Source: Desulfatitalea sp.
GTDB taxonomy: Bacteria > Desulfobacterota > Desulfobacteria > Desulfobacterales > Desulfosarcinaceae
Reading direction: 5' to 3'
NCBI GenBank assembly: GCA_013041835.1
Contig: JABDRH010000279.1
Location: forward strand, 1 to 8,181
DNA length: 8,181 nucleotides
How positions within the stretch are numbered: position 1 is the stretch's first letter; every line of letters begins with the position of its first letter. Below are positions 6,556 to 8,181 of the stretch, in pieces. A program made the translations under genes and the position numbers. The notes below the pieces were generated by a model. It was not told the origin of the DNA, did not search any database, and saw nothing but the letters and a program-made list of their open reading frames with translations.

Positions 6556-6567
6556 CTTATTCTCCAC
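6556..6567 (-). promoter_or_regulatory. Ribosome binding site that decides the fusion-gene start
   Basis: Minus-strand GTGGAGAATAAG directly precedes ATG 6555. GGAG lies 6 bases before that ATG. The alternative GTG at 6567 has only an A/T-rich stretch upstream, with no purine-rich site. This favours ATG 6555 and a 672-residue protein. Confidence 0.6.
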
Positions 6568-6645
6568 TGTCGAATTTCAAAAAAACTAGAAGAAAAAACG
6601 CGCCATACGGGTTGCCCCACTGTCTTTTATGCCCGCAGTCAGGTT

Positions 6646-8181
6646 TTAGGGTGTCGAATCGGTGGTTGCGGTCAGGACCTCCCTGATTTTAAGGGCAAGA
6701 TCGGTTTTGGAAAACGGTTTTTGAAGCAGGAACACATCTTTTTCCAAGACGCCTTTACTAACGATAATATTCGCCGTATAGCCGGATATGAACAGCACCT
6801 TGATTCCGGGAATAATCGCTTGCAGCCGTTTGGTCAGGTCGCTTCCGTTCAACTCCGGCATGATGACGTCCGTGATCAACAAATCGATGGGTTCCGGATG
6901 ATTTCGGGCCATATCGATCGCCTTGAGGGGCGAATCCGATGCCAGAACCCGGTAACCCAGTTTTTTGAGCATGATTTTCGAGAACTTGAGGATAGCCCTC
7001 TCGTCTTCCACCAGCAGCACGGTTTCGTTTTTGCTCCGCGACGGCTTTTGCGGGCGGATAGGGGAAACCGCGTTGGCAGGTCCGTGGACCCGGGGCAGGT
7101 AGATCTTAAAGATGGCGCCGCTTCCCGGCTCGCTATATACGTTGATAAACCCTTTGTTTTGTTTGACGATGCCATAGATGGTCGCCAGACCCAGACCGGT
7201 TCCCCGCCCGATGGCCTTGGTACTAAAAAAGGGTTCGAAGATATTGTTAATGGTCGATGAATCCATGCCCGCACCGTCGTCACTCACCGTCAGGCAGACA
7301 TATTCGCCGGGCATGAACCCTTCATGCATGGAACAATAGGTCTCATCGATTTCGGTGTTTGCGGTTTCGATGATGATTTTGCCCACACCTTCGATCGCGT
7401 CCCTGGCATTGACACATAGATTGGCCAGGATCTGATCGATTTGGGAGGGATCGATTTGAATGTGCCAAATCTTTTCACCGGGTGACCAGATAAGCTCGAT
7501 CTCTTCACCGATCATGGGGCGGAGCATGTTGAGCATGTTTTGCACAGTGTCATTGATATCCAGTACCCTGGGCGCGATGGATTGTCGGCGCGCAAAAGCC
7601 AACAATTGACGGGTTAGCTCCTTGGACCGTTTGGCCGCCGCCATGATCTCCTTTAAATCGGCATGAAGCGGATCCGTGGGTGGAATTTGCTCGAGCGCCA
7701 TTTCCGTATACCCCATGATCACATTGATCATGTTGTTATAATCGTGGGCGACACCGCCCGCCAGCCGCCCGACTGCTTCCATCTTCTGAGCTTGGCGCAA
7801 CTGCGCTTCCATTTTTCTCCGGTGATTTTCCGCCAGGCTGAGACGGGCGTTCATTTCATTGAACTCATCGGCCAGTATCGAGAGAGCGTCGGTGTGGGTC
7901 GGCGAGGCTTCGACGCGGTGGGAAAAGTTCCCGTCGGAAACCTGCCGGAATGCCTGCTGGAGGCGCTGGGTGGCCGCCGCTTCCATCGTCGCCTTGGGCA
8001 GGCCGGAAAACAGAATCCAGTCGACATCGGAAATATGATAATAACAAAATACCCATTCCGCGCCTTTGCTGTCCGTTACCGTCAGGATGCCCTTTTCCTT
8101 TGCCGTGATCTCATCCAGATCGAGATGCCGCCACGTCCCGCCGAGTTCGGCCAACGGATGAAGAAAAAGGCGACCTTGCGC
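6646..8181 (-). CDS. Hybrid histidine kinase with C-terminal receiver, 5' end cut by window edge
   Basis: The frame is open to the right edge, so the true start is outside. 511 residues are visible, numbered here from the edge. Order: C-terminal part of a Cache/PAS-like sensor (~1-65, with GRLFLHP and WVFCYYHISDVDWILFSGLPK); a short HAMP-like remnant (~78-115, VSDGNFSHRVEA); a coiled segment; HisKA with phosphoacceptor H146 in VAHDYNN; HATPase_c with N-box N258, DDGAGMD (~301-307) and GRGTGLGLA (~325-333); a linker; and a REC domain (~388-505) with acidic VEDE, phosphoacceptor D438 in ITDVIMPELNG, SGYT, and the conserved Lys in LQKPFS. All catalytic residues look intact, so autophosphorylation on His and transfer to the receiver Asp are expected. 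There is no recognisable output domain after REC. No membrane helix separates the sensor from the HAMP remnant, which is unusual. It ends 90 bases before the fusion gene on the same strand and may share its transcript. The signal sensed is unknown. Confidence 0.93.
   Translation of the reverse strand, partial: AQGRLFLHPLAELGGTWRHLDLDEITAKEKGILTVTDSKGAEWVFCYYHISDVDWILFSGLPKATMEAAATQRLQQAFRQVSDGNFSHRVEASPTHTDALSILADEFNEMNARLSLAENHRRKMEAQLRQAQKMEAVGRLAGGVAHDYNNMINVIMGYTEMALEQIPPTDPLHADLKEIMAAAKRSKELTRQLLAFARRQSIAPRVLDINDTVQNMLNMLRPMIGEEIELIWSPGEKIWHIQIDPSQIDQILANLCVNARDAIEGVGKIIIETANTEIDETYCSMHEGFMPGEYVCLTVSDDGAGMDSSTINNIFEPFFSTKAIGRGTGLGLATIYGIVKQNKGFINVYSEPGSGAIFKIYLPRVHGPANAVSPIRPQKPSRSKNETVLLVEDERAILKFSKIMLKKLGYRVLASDSPLKAIDMARNHPEPIDLLITDVIMPELNGSDLTKRLQAIIPGIKVLFISGYTANIIVSKGVLEKDVFLLQKPFSKTDLALKIREVLTATTDSTP

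Noticed and set aside
6585..6640. Possible terminator between kinase and fusion gene
   Set aside because: A TGCGGG/CCCGTA pairing with a long loop, or a GGG-CAA-CCC mini-hairpin, precedes a T-run on the minus strand. The stems are too short and too far from the T-run to call a terminator with confidence.
6721..7260. Plus-strand frame of 179 codons
   Set aside because: It is antisense to the receiver and ATPase domains of the histidine kinase and shows no independent coding signal.

Overview
The window looks like a chromosomal stretch of a free-living, signalling-rich Gram-negative bacterium. I infer a Desulfobacterota/deltaproteobacterial lineage (Desulfobacterales-like) from three things: the multi-GAF class III cyclase, the Cache-type hybrid histidine kinase, and the exported VIT-domain protein. 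The base composition is moderately GC-rich. This placement is inference; no rRNA or other phylogenetic marker is present. I see no tRNA, rRNA, insertion sequence, integrase, CRISPR array or phage gene.

Layout, left to right. Positions 766 to 1 (minus strand) hold the first 255 residues of an exported VIT-domain protein that runs off the left edge. A 432-base divergent intergenic region follows (767-1198), with several small inverted repeats and a good -10 box. Positions 1199-1699 (plus) encode a small exported cysteine-rich protein of unknown family, built from three similar cysteine-paired segments. A strong intrinsic terminator follows at 1794-1825. Positions 1899-4472 (plus) encode a membrane-anchored class III adenylate cyclase with three GAF-like domains and a complete catalytic residue set. 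It ends at another strong terminator (4494-4527). Two minus-strand genes converge on it. One is an unusual three-domain enzyme (6555-4537): a LuxI/FeeM-like GNAT acyltransferase, then a cyclic-nucleotide-binding fold, then a class I SAM methyltransferase. Upstream of it is a hybrid histidine kinase with a C-terminal receiver (8181-6646), cut by the right edge.

How the genes may work together (inference): the cyclase makes cAMP, and its convergent neighbour carries a cyclic-nucleotide-binding fold between two small-molecule-modifying domains. This suggests a local second-messenger circuit in which a nucleotide ligand gates acyl transfer and/or methylation, possibly making or modifying an acylated signal or lipid. 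The kinase is 90 bases upstream of the fusion gene on the same strand and may be co-transcribed, adding phosphorelay input. One caution comes from the sequence. The phosphate-binding cassette of the cyclic-nucleotide domain has Gln where the canonical Arg would sit in an ungapped alignment (an Arg is one position earlier), so cAMP binding cannot be taken for granted.

The fusion protein and its pairing with the cyclase are the most likely undescribed system here. The cysteine-repeat exported protein is the second candidate.
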